A stretch of 64,000 nucleotides of DNA from Sedimentitalea arenosa (GTDB lineage: Bacteria > Pseudomonadota > Alphaproteobacteria > Rhodobacterales > Rhodobacteraceae), in contig NZ_JAELVR010000009.1 of the NCBI RefSeq assembly GCF_016428585.1, forward strand, positions 62,001-126,000. The letters run 5' to 3'. Position numbers and translations under genes: made by a program. Below are positions 28,726 to 37,711 of the stretch, one piece after another; the first letter of the stretch is position 1; the number at the start of each line of letters is the position of its first letter. The notes under the pieces were generated by a model. That model was not told where the DNA came from and searched no databases. It saw only the letters and a program-made list of their open reading frames with translations.

Positions 28726-29916
28726 ATGGACCTGAGCTATTCCCCCGAGGAAATCGCCTTTCGCGACGAGGTTCGCGCCTTTCTGGACGAGAAGCTGCCC
28801 AAGGCGCTCGCCGACAAGATCCGCCGGGGCGGGCATCCCAGCAAGGCCGAGCAGGAAGAGTGGCATGCCATCCTGAACGAGCGCGGCTGGCTCGCCCCGA
28901 ATTGGCCCAAGGAATATGGCGGCGCAGAGTGGAACGCGGTGCAGCGTCACATTTTCGAGGAGGAATGCGCCTTTGCAAGTGCGCCGCGCATCGTGCCCTT
29001 CGGCCTGTCGATGCTCGCCCCGGTGTTGATGAAATTCGGCTCCAAGGAGCAGTGCGACCACTACCTGCCGCGGATCCTCGACGGCACCGACTGGTGGTGC
29101 CAGGGCTATTCCGAGCCCGGTGCGGGATCCGACCTTGCGTCTCTCAAGACCCGCGCGGTGCGCGAGGGGGATCACTACATCGTCAATGGCCAGAAGACCT
29201 GGACCACGCTCGGCCAGTATGCCAACTGGATCTTCTGCCTCGTGCGCACCGATCCCGACGTCAAACAGCAGGAGGGGATTTCCTTCCTGCTGATCGACAT
29301 GGATACGCCCGGTGTCGAGGTCCGTCCGATCATCCTTCTGGACGGCACGCACGAGGTCAACGAGGTCTGGTTCACCGACGTCAAGGTGCCGGTCGAGAAC
29401 CTCGTCGGCGAGGAGAACAAGGGCTGGACCTATGCCAAGTACCTCCTGACGCACGAGCGCACCAACATTGCCGGAGTCGGATTTTCCGAGGCCGGTCTCG
29501 CCTCGGTCAAGCGCATGGCCCGGGCCGAGATGTCGGACGGCAAGCCGCTTGCCGTCAATCCGCATTTCGCAGCCCGCGTCGCAAAGGTTGAAATCGATCT
29601 GATGGCAATGGCCACCACTAACCTGCGCATCATCTCCAAGGCGGCCGTCGGGCAAGCGCCGGGGGTCGAGGCGTCCATGCTCAAGGTGAAGGGCACGATC
29701 ATCCGTCAGGAGATCAACGACCTGGCGCGCCGTGCCGCTGGCCCCTACGCGATGCCTTTCGCCTCGGAACTGGTCGAGGGCGACAACGATCCGATCGGAC
29801 CGGACTATGCGGGCCCTGTGGCACAGAAATATTTCAACAACCGCAAGCTGTCGATCTTCGGCGGGTCAAACGAGATCCAGCGCGGGATCATCGCCAAAGT
29901 GAAGATGGGAGGCTGA
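28726..29916 (+). CDS. Acyl-CoA dehydrogenase
   Basis: The 396-residue FAD enzyme introduces the first double bond into an acyl-CoA. It has the N-terminal helical domain, a middle beta domain with the conserved QGYSEPGAGSDLASL segment (about 126-140) and a C-terminal helical domain with FGGSNEIQRGIIA, the usual FAD/substrate signature. It resembles the long ACAD type (YSPEEIAFRDEVRAFL start) common in ring-acid, sterol or branched-acid clusters. An AGGAGAG ribosome site precedes ATG 28726. It is followed three bases later by a second, different acyl-CoA dehydrogenase; such pairs often act as heteromeric enzymes. Confidence 0.93.
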   Translation: MDLSYSPEEIAFRDEVRAFLDEKLPKALADKIRRGGHPSKAEQEEWHAILNERGWLAPNWPKEYGGAEWNAVQRHIFEEECAFASAPRIVPFGLSMLAPVLMKFGSKEQCDHYLPRILDGTDWWCQGYSEPGAGSDLASLKTRAVREGDHYIVNGQKTWTTLGQYANWIFCLVRTDPDVKQQEGISFLLIDMDTPGVEVRPIILLDGTHEVNEVWFTDVKVPVENLVGEENKGWTYAKYLLTHERTNIAGVGFSEAGLASVKRMARAEMSDGKPLAVNPHFAARVAKVEIDLMAMATTNLRIISKAAVGQAPGVEASMLKVKGTIIRQEINDLARRAAGPYAMPFASELVEGDNDPIGPDYAGPVAQKYFNNRKLSIFGGSNEIQRGIIAKVKMGG

Positions 29917-29919
29917 GCC

Positions 29920-31053
29920 ATGAATTTCGATCTCACCGAAGAACGCCAGATGCTGCAGGACAGCCTGCGCCGTTTTCTCAAGGACCGTTATACCACCGAC
30001 TTGCGTAACCAGATCATCGAGTCCGAAACGGGGATCAGCGACAAGATCTGGGGCGAACTGGCCGAACTGGGCGTGATCGGCGCGCTCTTCACTGAAGAGC
30101 AGGGCGGTTTCGGCGGTGCGGGTTTCGATATCAGCACGGTGTTCGAGGAACTTGGCCGTGCCGGCGTGGTCGAGCCTTTCCTCGACACGGCGATCCTGGG
30201 CGGCGGGCTGATCGCGGCGCTGGGGAATGACAGTCAGAAGGACCTGGTGGAAGAGGTGATCGGCGGCACGCTCCATCTCGCTTTTGCCCATGGCGAGCCG
30301 ACCAGCCGCTATGACCTCAGCCGTGTCGAGACCACGGCGAAATCGGACGGCGACGAGATCGTGCTGACGGGACGCAAGGCTGTTGTCGTCAACGCGGAAG
30401 CGGCGGGCCAGATCGTCGTCTCGGCGCGCGAGAGCGGCGGAGCGGATGAAGAGGGCGGCATCTCGCTCTTCCTGTTGCCCGCCGGTACCCAAGGCGTCAC
30501 CCTGCGTGGCTATCCGCTCCTGTCGGGCGGGCGCGCTGCCGAGGTCACGCTGGACGAGGTGCGTCTGCCTGTCTCCGCACGGCTGGGCGACGCGGGCGCG
30601 GCCTTCCCGGCCATCGCCGCTCGGGTGGCCGTCGCCAACGTGGCGCTGGCGGCGGAGGCGATGGGCGCGATGGAAACCGCGGTCGAGCTGACGCGGGAAT
30701 ACCTGATGACGCGCAAGCAATTCGGCCGCCCGATCGGCACCTTCCAGGCGCTGGCGCATCGATATTCCGACTTGCTGATCGAGATGGAACAGGCCCGCTC
30801 TGCCGTCATCAATGCCGCCGGGCACCTTGCCGGTCCCGAACGCGAGCGCGACCGCCACATCGCCAGCGCGCGCAACCTGATCGGGCGTGTCGGGCGGCTG
30901 GTCGCTGAGGAAAGCATCCAGATGCATGGCGGCATCGCCATGACGCAGGAATACGAACTGGCCCATATCGCCAAGCGGATCGTCATGACCGATCACCGTC
31001 TTGGTGATACCGACTACCACCTGGAACGGTTCATTGACCTCAGCGCCGCCTGA
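29920..31053 (+). CDS. Acyl-CoA dehydrogenase, second subunit type
   Basis: The 377-residue acyl-CoA dehydrogenase family protein is divergent from its neighbour. The C-terminal domain shows TRKQFGRPIGTFQALAHRYSDL (about 265-286) and ESIQMHGGIAMTQEYELAHI (about 332-351). The middle domain lacks the strong GSD substrate signature of the upstream protein. Adjacent ACAD genes with one atypical partner are known to form alpha2beta2 enzymes in actinobacterial sterol degradation; a similar pairing here is inferred. GGAGG precedes the ATG. The end overlaps the thioesterase start by 20 bases. Confidence 0.92.
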   Translation: MNFDLTEERQMLQDSLRRFLKDRYTTDLRNQIIESETGISDKIWGELAELGVIGALFTEEQGGFGGAGFDISTVFEELGRAGVVEPFLDTAILGGGLIAALGNDSQKDLVEEVIGGTLHLAFAHGEPTSRYDLSRVETTAKSDGDEIVLTGRKAVVVNAEAAGQIVVSARESGGADEEGGISLFLLPAGTQGVTLRGYPLLSGGRAAEVTLDEVRLPVSARLGDAGAAFPAIAARVAVANVALAAEAMGAMETAVELTREYLMTRKQFGRPIGTFQALAHRYSDLLIEMEQARSAVINAAGHLAGPERERDRHIASARNLIGRVGRLVAEESIQMHGGIAMTQEYELAHIAKRIVMTDHRLGDTDYHLERFIDLSAA

Positions 31054-31456
31054 AGCTCCCGTCGCCCCCGGCAGCGGTGCGCATGACCTGATCGGTTATG
31101 ACATCGATCTGTCGGCGGGCGACGGCACCGCCCGCGTGGTGCTGAGGCTCGCGCCCAAGCACCTCAACCGAAACGGAAGCCTGCACGGCGGTATCATCGC
31201 CATGATGCTCGACGCCAGCGCCGGCTTCGCCGCGTCGATGGCCACCGGCTCCGCGCTGGTGCCGGTCGTGACCGTGGCGCTGAACACGCAATACCTTGCG
31301 CCCGTGATGGCCGGGCAAGTGGTCGCGACCGGGACTGTGAAACAGGCAGGCCGGTCGATCTGCTATGCCGATGCCGAGTTGCGCGACGCCGCCGGTCGGC
31401 TGCTCGCAACCGGCAACGGTGTGTTCAAGTACATGCGAAAGGGAACCGGCACATGA
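31034..31456 (+). CDS. PaaI-type hotdog thioesterase
   Basis: The roughly 140-residue hotdog-fold protein has the motif NRNGSLHGGIIAMMLDASAG (about residues 46-65) seen in PaaI/YbgC-like acyl-CoA thioesterases. It would release CoA from aberrant or end-product thioesters of this pathway. The start is uncertain: TTG 31034 gives MTSAPPEAPV and has GGAACGG upstream, while an earlier TTG at 31001 would lie deeper in the preceding gene. Its stop overlaps the next gene (ATGA). Confidence 0.85.
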   Translation: MTSAPPEAPVAPGSGAHDLIGYDIDLSAGDGTARVVLRLAPKHLNRNGSLHGGIIAMMLDASAGFAASMATGSALVPVVTVALNTQYLAPVMAGQVVATGTVKQAGRSICYADAELRDAAGRLLATGNGVFKYMRKGTGT

Positions 31457-32229
31457 CCCTCGCCCGGCTCGATGCCCTTGGCGATAGGCTGGTCGTCGTC
31501 AACATGAACGCGGCACGCCGCGGCGCGCTGTCGCCTGATCTCTATGCCGCGATCGGAGCGGCGATGGAGCAGGCGTCCGATCCCCGCATCCGCGCGGTGA
31601 TCCTGACATCCCAAGGCGGTTTCTTCTGCGCCGGCGGCGACCTCAATGTGCTGATCGAACGCCGTGGGCTGACCGAGGCGGAGCGCCGCGACAAGGTCGA
31701 CCAGTTGCACGATCTGGTGCGCGCCATCCGCGCCTGCCCGGTGCCGGTGATCGCTTCGGTCGAAGGCGGCGCCGCCGGGGCCGGAGCCTCGCTGGCGCTG
31801 GCCTGTGATCTGATCGTGGCGGCGGAGGGCGCGAAATTCACCGCGGCTTACGTCAAGGCGGGGCTGGTGCCCGATGCGGGCCTTACCTCGTCGCTCGCGC
31901 GTCTCCTGCCGCGCCCGCTGGCGATGGAAATGTGCCTGCTCGCCCGTCCCGTCAGTGCCGAGCGGATGCAGGCGCTCGGCGCCATCAACACCGTTGCGCC
32001 CACAGGCCAGTGCGACGCTGCGGCCCACGCCTTGGCCGACGCGCTTGCCCGGGGTCCACGCGACGCGCAGGGTACGATCCGCACCCTTGTCGCGGACGCC
32101 TACGAGGTCACCGAATCCGCGCAACTGGATGCTGAACGCGACGCGATGGCCCGCGCCGCAGGAGGGAACGAAGCCGCCGAGGGTATCGCGGCCTTCCTCG
32201 AGAAGCGCCAGCCGAGGTTTTCAACATGA
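31453..32229 (+). CDS. Crotonase-family hydratase/isomerase (PaaG-like)
   Basis: The 258-residue crotonase-superfamily protein has the oxyanion-hole segments FFCAGGDLN (about 57-65) and GGAAGAGASLALACD (about 105-119). The two glutamates of canonical enoyl-CoA hydratases are absent (Ser/Ala and Lys/Val at those sites). Instead Asp141 lies in GLVPDAGLT, as in PaaG-type delta3-delta2 isomerases. It is therefore more likely an isomerase or special hydratase than a standard hydratase. It overlaps its neighbours at both ends (ATGA), consistent with one operon. Confidence 0.9.
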   Translation: MTLARLDALGDRLVVVNMNAARRGALSPDLYAAIGAAMEQASDPRIRAVILTSQGGFFCAGGDLNVLIERRGLTEAERRDKVDQLHDLVRAIRACPVPVIASVEGGAAGAGASLALACDLIVAAEGAKFTAAYVKAGLVPDAGLTSSLARLLPRPLAMEMCLLARPVSAERMQALGAINTVAPTGQCDAAAHALADALARGPRDAQGTIRTLVADAYEVTESAQLDAERDAMARAAGGNEAAEGIAAFLEKRQPRFST

Positions 32230-33746
32230 ATGCCCGCCTGCAGGATCTCGACGACGTGCGCTGGCACCATTTGCTCGCCCCGCACATCGCCGAGCGACCC
32301 GACGCGCCGGCCCTGGCGGACGATGGCGGCGCGGCCTGGGACTACGGCGCACTCGACACCGCTTGCGACGCGGCCCGCGACCTGCTGCTGGACCATGGCG
32401 TGCGCCCCGGCGACCGCGTCATGCTGCTGGCCGAAAACAGCGCCACCGCGGTCGCGTTCATGTTCGCCGCTTCGCGAGTGGGGGCGACGGTGATCCCGGT
32501 GAACGCGCGTCAGACCGAGTTCGAGGTGGCCCGCCTGCTGGCCCACGCCGATCCTGCCGTCGTGGTCGCCACCAGCGCCGCCTCGGGCGAGGCCGCCGCT
32601 CATGCCGACCGACTTGGCGCAACGCCCGAACGTGGCGCCTACGGAGACGTGCACCTGCTGGCCCGGCCCGGCACCCGGCCGGACGACGATCCCGACGTCG
32701 CGGTGCTGCTGTATACCACCGGCACCACCGGCATGCCCAAGGGCGTGATGCTGACCCATGCCAACATGGTCTATGCCGGGCGCGCGGCGCGGGGCTATCG
32801 CGGGCTGGCGCCTGGCCACCTTGTCTATGGTGTCGCACCGATGGCGCATGTGATTGGCCTGGCCTCGATGATGACGGCGACCATGTGCTCCGGCGCCACC
32901 GCACGGCTCGAGGCGCGGTTTTCGGTCGAACGGCTCTATGCTGCACTGAAGGAGGGCGTGACCCATCTGCCAGCGGTGCCGCAGATGCACGCTCTTCTGA
33001 TGCAGCATGTGCAGGCGCATGGTCACGCCACGCTGGACAGTGCGCACCTGGCCTATGTCTCCTCCGGGGGCGCGCCGCTCGACCCGGCATGGAAGCGCAA
33101 GGCCGAAGCGTTCTATCGCCTGCCATTGCAGAACGGGTATGGCATGACCGAAACCACCGCTGCCGCCAGCATCACCGCGAACCGGCTGGGCGATCCCGAC
33201 GTTTCCGTCGGCCCGCCGCTCGACGGGGTCGAGATTCGCATCGACGACACCGTGCCCGGCGGCGGCGACGGACAGGGCGAAGTGCTGATCCGCGGCCCCA
33301 ACGTGATGAAGGGCTATTATCGCAACCCCGAGGACACCGCTGCGGTACTCAGCGCCGATGGCTGGCTGCGCTCGGGCGATCTGGGCCGCATCGACGAGCA
33401 GGGCCGCCTGCACATCCTCGGCCGCTCCAAGGAGTTGATCATTCACGGTGGCTTCAACGTTTATCCGCCCGAGGTCGAAGCGGCACTGAATGATCACCCG
33501 CAGGTGATCCAGTCCGCTGTGATCGGGCATGTGCAGGACGGCGACGAAAAAGTGTTGGCCTTCGTGCAGGCGGCCCCGGACGACCTGCCTGATCCGGATG
33601 ACTTGCGCGCCTTCGTGGCCGAACGGCTGACCGGCTACAAGCGCCCCAGCCGCATCATCATTGCCACAAGCCTGCCCGCCGCGGCCACCGGCAAGATCCT
33701 GAAACACAAGCTGCTCGACCACTTCGCCGACGATCTCGCGCGCTGA
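32226..33746 (+). CDS. AMP-dependent acyl-CoA synthetase
   Basis: The 506-residue ANL-superfamily ligase activates a carboxylic acid to its CoA ester through an acyl-AMP. Motifs are the P-loop YTTGTTGMPKG (about 161-171), the adenine motif YGMTETTA (about 305), SGDLGRID with HILGRSKELI (about 385-405) and the C-terminal catalytic lysine in AATGKILKHK. It probably supplies the CoA thioester consumed by the upstream dehydrogenases. The acid substrate cannot be read from the sequence. It is the last gene of the cluster. Confidence 0.93.
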   Translation: MNARLQDLDDVRWHHLLAPHIAERPDAPALADDGGAAWDYGALDTACDAARDLLLDHGVRPGDRVMLLAENSATAVAFMFAASRVGATVIPVNARQTEFEVARLLAHADPAVVVATSAASGEAAAHADRLGATPERGAYGDVHLLARPGTRPDDDPDVAVLLYTTGTTGMPKGVMLTHANMVYAGRAARGYRGLAPGHLVYGVAPMAHVIGLASMMTATMCSGATARLEARFSVERLYAALKEGVTHLPAVPQMHALLMQHVQAHGHATLDSAHLAYVSSGGAPLDPAWKRKAEAFYRLPLQNGYGMTETTAAASITANRLGDPDVSVGPPLDGVEIRIDDTVPGGGDGQGEVLIRGPNVMKGYYRNPEDTAAVLSADGWLRSGDLGRIDEQGRLHILGRSKELIIHGGFNVYPPEVEAALNDHPQVIQSAVIGHVQDGDEKVLAFVQAAPDDLPDPDDLRAFVAERLTGYKRPSRIIIATSLPAAATGKILKHKLLDHFADDLAR

Positions 33747-34024
33747 CCGGCGCGAAGGTCGAAAACCTGTCATCCACTGGGAGTGTTGCTGCGGTTTGCT
33801 CAGAACCCCCATGCATTTTCGGGCAGAGTGGAACGCAGGCGACAACCTACGCAGGCACGGTCGGCCGTTCCTGACAGCGCGTGCCGGTATGATACTGACC
33901 CGCTTTCGGAACCGTTCGCATGCACCAGATTCCGCGACTGAAGAGGGCGTCTGGAACTAGACTCGAACTGAGAGTGAAACCCGCCGACGGTCACAACGGT
34001 CGGAACGCCGCTCGGGGCGGTCCG
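33747..34024. other. Intergenic spacer after the CoA ligase gene
   Basis: This stretch has no convincing open reading frame, hairpin terminator or repeat that I can identify. Together with the decayed gene that follows it makes an 869-base non-coding interval between two operons. Confidence 0.5.
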
Positions 34025-34446
34025 ATGGAGCGGCGTGTTGAAAGGGAAGCGCTGCTGGCACTACTCGGAACGGAACGCGTGCGCGGCTATCGTGGCACTG
34101 TCACAGACACCGATGCCTGGAGTTGGTTTGCGCGGCGGCCTGACGACATCTTTGTCGTCACACCGCCAAAGTGCGGGACGATCTGGATGCTCAGTATCGT
34201 GATGATGCTGATCCATCGACGCGCGATGCCCGATGGTCACAGCACGCACCTTGGCTCGACTACATGTTCCCCGAGGACGAGCGTGCGGGCTTCCGCCGCT
34301 TTCTCGTCGGGCCGCTCACCGACGGCGGCACAGACGATCTGACCGTTGCCTCGACCGTGCAGCACTACGCCGTCAGAATGGCGGGTGTGCTGCTGACACC
34401 GAAGGATGTCGCCTGGTTGGATTGGGTCGACCGCCGCACGCCCTGA
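34025..34446 (+). pseudogene. Sulfotransferase-like gene remnant
   Basis: The first frame (from ATG 34025) reads MERRVEREALLALL and then RRPDDIFVVTPPKCGTIWM, matching the 5'-phosphosulfate-binding loop (PPKxGTTWM) of PAPS-dependent sulfotransferases. Near 34215-34235 homology-like sequence moves to another frame, continuing as SQHAPWLDYMFPEDERAGFRRF to a stop at 34446. The family is usually about 270-300 residues long and the central and C-terminal parts are missing or scrambled. It is therefore a frameshifted, truncated relic rather than a working gene. A sequencing error cannot account for the missing C-terminus. Confidence 0.6.
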
Positions 34447-34615
34447 TTTGCGTCCGAGTGCCGATCGGCTGACTCGTTCTACCGGCTGCTGGTTGCCAGT
34501 CCCCAGCTGATCCTGCGAAGAGCGGTGAGGGCGTCTCAAGACACTGCCGCCAGACCGAAACCATTTGTGAAACGCACGAATCCGGTTTCCAGCCCTGAGC
34601 AAACCGGCGAAACCT
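34447..34615. other. Spacer between sulfotransferase relic and rpe
   Basis: This 169-base stretch may carry further decayed sequence of the relic but shows no recognisable motif. No strong terminator for the minus-strand operon that ends at 34616 was found. Confidence 0.4.
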
Positions 34616-35308
34616 TCAGGCATAGACCCCTTCGGCGGCTTCGCGGATCGCGCGGATGTTGGCGCCGTAGGCCTCCGGCGCGGCCACCGATCCGCCCTTG
34701 AATACCGCCGAGCCGGCCACCAGCACATCCGCTCCGGCGCGCGCCACAAGGGGGGCCGTGGTCGGGTCGACCCCGCCGTCGATTTCGATATGCACCGGCC
34801 GGTCGCCGATCATCGCGCGCAGCTGGCTGACCTTGTCGATTTGGCTGTGAATGAATTTCTGCCCGCCGAAGCCGGGATTCACGGTCATCACGCAGATCAG
34901 GTCGACCATGTCCAGCAGCGGTCCGACAGCTTCGGCCGGCGTGCCGGGGTTGAGCGCCAAGCCGGCCTTGGCGCCGCTGGCGCGGATCGCCTGCAGCGTG
35001 CGGTGGATATGCGGCCCGGCTTCCAGATGCGCGGTGATGACGTCCGCACCCGCCTGCGCGAAGGCGTCGATATAGGGATCGACCGGCGCGATCATCAAGT
35101 GGACGTCCATGATACCTTGAATGTGCTTGCGAATGGCGGCGCATGTGCTGGGGCCGAAGGTGATGTTGGGTACGAAATGCCCGTCCATAACATCCACGTG
35201 CACCCAATCCGCCCCCTGCGCCTCGATGGCCTCGCATTCGGCCCCAAAGGCGGCGAAGTCGGCCGAGAGGATGGATGGAGCGATCTTGATCTTGCGGTCA
35301 AAGGACAT
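34616..35308 (-). CDS. rpe: Ribulose-phosphate 3-epimerase
   Basis: The 230-residue TIM-barrel enzyme interconverts ribulose 5-phosphate and xylulose 5-phosphate. Signature segments are APSILSADFAAFGAE (about 10-24), HVDVMDGHFVPNITFGP (about 37-53), DVHLMI (about 68), MTVNPGFGGQKFI (about 140-152) and EIDGGV (about 174). The AAGGTG site precedes ATG 35308. It follows the methyltransferase gene by 41 bases on the same strand and is probably the last gene of the glycan-like operon, where it might link to sugar-phosphate supply. No Calvin-cycle genes are nearby. Confidence 0.96.
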   Translation of the reverse strand: MSFDRKIKIAPSILSADFAAFGAECEAIEAQGADWVHVDVMDGHFVPNITFGPSTCAAIRKHIQGIMDVHLMIAPVDPYIDAFAQAGADVITAHLEAGPHIHRTLQAIRASGAKAGLALNPGTPAEAVGPLLDMVDLICVMTVNPGFGGQKFIHSQIDKVSQLRAMIGDRPVHIEIDGGVDPTTAPLVARAGADVLVAGSAVFKGGSVAAPEAYGANIRAIREAAEGVYA

Positions 35309-35349
35309 GAGGCACCTTTCGGGTTGGGTCGCGGGAGTTATATAGCCAT

Positions 35350-35826
35350 TCAGCACCGATAGAACAGGTAGCGGTCGCGCGCGATCGTTTCGGGCCCCTC
35401 TACGCGGCGCAGTCCGACCAAAGGCTGGCCCGACACGATCAGGCCGCCCGGCACCATCAGACGCGCGATCAGCGGGCTGAGTTTTGCAGCCTCGGCCACG
35501 TCGTTCTCCTTGATCCCGCTGCCGAAATCGTAGTGAGCAAGGGCAAAGCGTGCGCCCTCTTCGTGCAGGTGGTTGAGCATCGGTTCGGCCTCGCCCTGCA
35601 GGAAATCTTCTTCGGGCGGGATGCAGGAGGGGTGGCATTGCAGCACCCGATCGATCACCCGGATGCGCCGACCGGGCAGGCACTCGCGCAAATGGTCATA
35701 GGTCCGCCCGTTGCCGAGCCCCAGATCGAGCACATCGCCCGACAGGTCGGCGATGTCCCGCGCGGCCCAGTTCAGCCCATCCCGCTGCGCGGTCAGCCGG
35801 CGCAGCATGGAATCCAGTCGGCTCAT
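35350..35826 (-). CDS. Small class I SAM-dependent methyltransferase-like protein (copy 1)
   Basis: The 158-residue protein has a SAM-binding motif I-like segment DVLDLGLGNGRTYDHLRE (about 31-48), followed by RIRVIDR. It matches the Methyltransf_17-type family of about 160 residues; the substrate is unknown. The protein encoded at 51153-51650 shares GLGNGRTY, the spacing and the late motif LSPLIxxLxxPGGLxVS, so the two are paralogues. Its ATG overlaps the stop of the deacetylase-like gene (ATGA), placing it in the glycosyltransferase operon. Confidence 0.82.
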   Translation of the reverse strand: MSRLDSMLRRLTAQRDGLNWAARDIADLSGDVLDLGLGNGRTYDHLRECLPGRRIRVIDRVLQCHPSCIPPEEDFLQGEAEPMLNHLHEEGARFALAHYDFGSGIKENDVAEAAKLSPLIARLMVPGGLIVSGQPLVGLRRVEGPETIARDRYLFYRC

Positions 35827-36578
35827 CGATACACTCCCTTCAAAGCGGTCCAGGGCCGGGTCGGCCCCGCCCGCAGGCGGTTCAGCAGCTGTTCCGCAAA
35901 CTCCCAGATCGCTGCATCGTGGACAAGGTGATGCGTCAGGACGCCATAAGGTTCATCCCTGTCCGCAAGTCCCTCCCGTCGATCCGCCAGCTGCCCCGCG
36001 ACCTGCGCGATCAGCCGGTCGGGGTCTACCACCCCCCCGCCGCCTTTCCAATCGATCGGGTCAAGATGCGTGTTCACATGGATCAGCCCCGGCGCGGCCT
36101 CGGGCTGCTGGCGCGGTGTGAAAGTCGAGAGCCAGCAATAGCCGAGCGCGGACAGGCTGGCTGGAAGCGCAGGGTCGATGCGGTTCCAGGACGGTACGAA
36201 CATCGGCGCAAGACGGGTGCCGAAAAGCTCGGTCAGTCGCGCGAGGCCGGCGTCGGCGTCGGCGCGCATCGGAACGAGTGGGCGATGTGCGCCGAATTCG
36301 GCTTTCTTCTCGCCTGCGGGTGCGTGGTTCTCATGCGCCCAGCCATGCACCACGGGGATCAAATGGTCGGGCAGGGCGCCAGCAAGTTCTTCCTCGGCGG
36401 TTTTCGGGATCACTGCGAGATGCACCGGCAGATCGACCGCTTCGGACAGCTGGGCCAGCCGGTCAAGCGCAGGCGTTGCGGCGGTTGCATCGTCGTCCCG
36501 CCACCACAGCGGCAGCGTCAAACCCGCCGCCTGCCACAACCGCAACTCGGCGTCGAGCGGTGTCCAGTCTGCGGTCAT
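35823..36578 (-). CDS. Polysaccharide deacetylase-like protein
   Basis: The 251-residue protein has features of the NodB/CE4-like beta-barrel: LWWRDDDATAATPALDRL (about 23-41, metal/catalytic aspartates) and VVHGWAHENHAP (about 75-86, the HxxxH-like metal pair). Others in the family remove N-acetyl groups from glycans. There is no signal peptide, so it would act in the cytoplasm, unlike most CE4 enzymes. It is coupled by ATGA overlaps to a glycosyltransferase upstream and the methyltransferase downstream. Confidence 0.82.
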   Translation of the reverse strand: MTADWTPLDAELRLWQAAGLTLPLWWRDDDATAATPALDRLAQLSEAVDLPVHLAVIPKTAEEELAGALPDHLIPVVHGWAHENHAPAGEKKAEFGAHRPLVPMRADADAGLARLTELFGTRLAPMFVPSWNRIDPALPASLSALGYCWLSTFTPRQQPEAAPGLIHVNTHLDPIDWKGGGGVVDPDRLIAQVAGQLADRREGLADRDEPYGVLTHHLVHDAAIWEFAEQLLNRLRAGPTRPWTALKGVYR

Positions 36579-37711
36579 CTCGCTGCCTCCAGAAGGTCCG
36601 ACGCGATTGCCACGGATCGCGTCGCGCCGTCAAATCGCATCTGGCGCAAGATTCGCTTCGGCGCCGCGATCACCCTTGCCAGCATCTCGCAGAGCGCGGT
36701 GGGCGACAGGTCGTGGCTTTTCAGCACTTCGATACCGGGAAGGCGTGCCAGGCTGTGCGCCCTCAGCCCCTGTTCGACCTCGTTTCCCGCATCGAAGGGC
36801 AGAAAGACCGCCGGTGTGCCCGCCTGCAGGATGTCGAGCGCGGTGTTGTAGCCGCATAGGCTGATCGAGGCGGCTGCACCAGCCAGCATCTGGCGGAAAT
36901 CCGGCCGTGCGGGCTCTACAGTGGTGTTGGGCGCCGCTTTGACCTGCAGCTCTTTCAGGCGGTTCGCATCTGCGCCGCCAACGAGCAGCCGCCAGTGCCT
37001 GTCGGGGTCAATACGCGCGGCTTGCAGGGCGGCCCGGAACAGGGGCATACCCACCGCGCCGCCTCCGGCGCTGACCAGAACCTCGCCCTGCCCGAGACCG
37101 TCGGGATGCGGGCTGGCTGGCGGCGGCGCGATGAAGCCGGAATAACGCAGGCGGTCCGCAAGTGCCGGGCCGACCGGCCAACTCGCCTCCAAAGACACCA
37201 GTTGCGGATCGGAATGCACCAGCACCGCGTCATAGAGCGACGTGACAATGTGCTCGGTTCGCTCCGCCTTGGCGGGCGAGGAGGGCGGTGCGAGAATGTC
37301 GCGGATCGAGGCCAGGACGACTGGGCGCGGCGTCACCGAAGCCGCGCGCTCCAGCAAGGCGTCAAATTCCCGCGCCAGAACGCGGCGACCGAAGGGATAC
37401 AGCTCGGTGACCAACACGTCCGGGATGAAGTCGTCGAGTGCGTTGCAAAGCATGTCGCGACGGGCCTCGCGCAGGCTCTCGCCAGCCTCGACCCCGTGAC
37501 GATCCAGAAGCCGGGCGAAGTTCACCCCGTCCGAGCGCACGGGCGGCAGTTGGAGCAGATCGATCCCCGCAGTCTCGGGCGCATCCAGCGGCATCCCCCC
37601 GCTGATGAGCCGTACGTCGTGGCCGTGGTCCGCAAAGGCGTGGGCCAGCGTTCCCGCCCGGCGCAGGTGCCCGGTGCCCAGAAGGTGGGTGACGACGATC
37701 ATCACCTTCAT
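36575..37711 (-). CDS. Glycosyltransferase, MurG/UGT-like (GHLRR type)
   Basis: The 378-residue GT-B-fold protein begins MKVMIVVTHLLGTGHLRRAGTLAHAF, with the glycine/His loop of the GT28/GT1-like class. The C-terminal half carries SAGGGAVGMPLFRAAL (about 213-228) and SISLCGYNTALDILQAGTPAVFLPF (about 285-309), the donor-nucleotide binding region. No transmembrane segment is present. The 40608-41807 product has the same GLGHLRRSRALAEA loop and CMGGYNTFCEVLSF, so the two are paralogous. Donor and acceptor are unknown. It overlaps its neighbours at both ends by four bases. Confidence 0.88.
   Translation of the reverse strand: MKVMIVVTHLLGTGHLRRAGTLAHAFADHGHDVRLISGGMPLDAPETAGIDLLQLPPVRSDGVNFARLLDRHGVEAGESLREARRDMLCNALDDFIPDVLVTELYPFGRRVLAREFDALLERAASVTPRPVVLASIRDILAPPSSPAKAERTEHIVTSLYDAVLVHSDPQLVSLEASWPVGPALADRLRYSGFIAPPPASPHPDGLGQGEVLVSAGGGAVGMPLFRAALQAARIDPDRHWRLLVGGADANRLKELQVKAAPNTTVEPARPDFRQMLAGAAASISLCGYNTALDILQAGTPAVFLPFDAGNEVEQGLRAHSLARLPGIEVLKSHDLSPTALCEMLARVIAAPKRILRQMRFDGATRSVAIASDLLEAAR

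Noticed and set aside
34616-35308. rpe as part of a Calvin-cycle operon
   Set aside because: No cbb genes are nearby and the gene lies at the end of a glycosyltransferase run.
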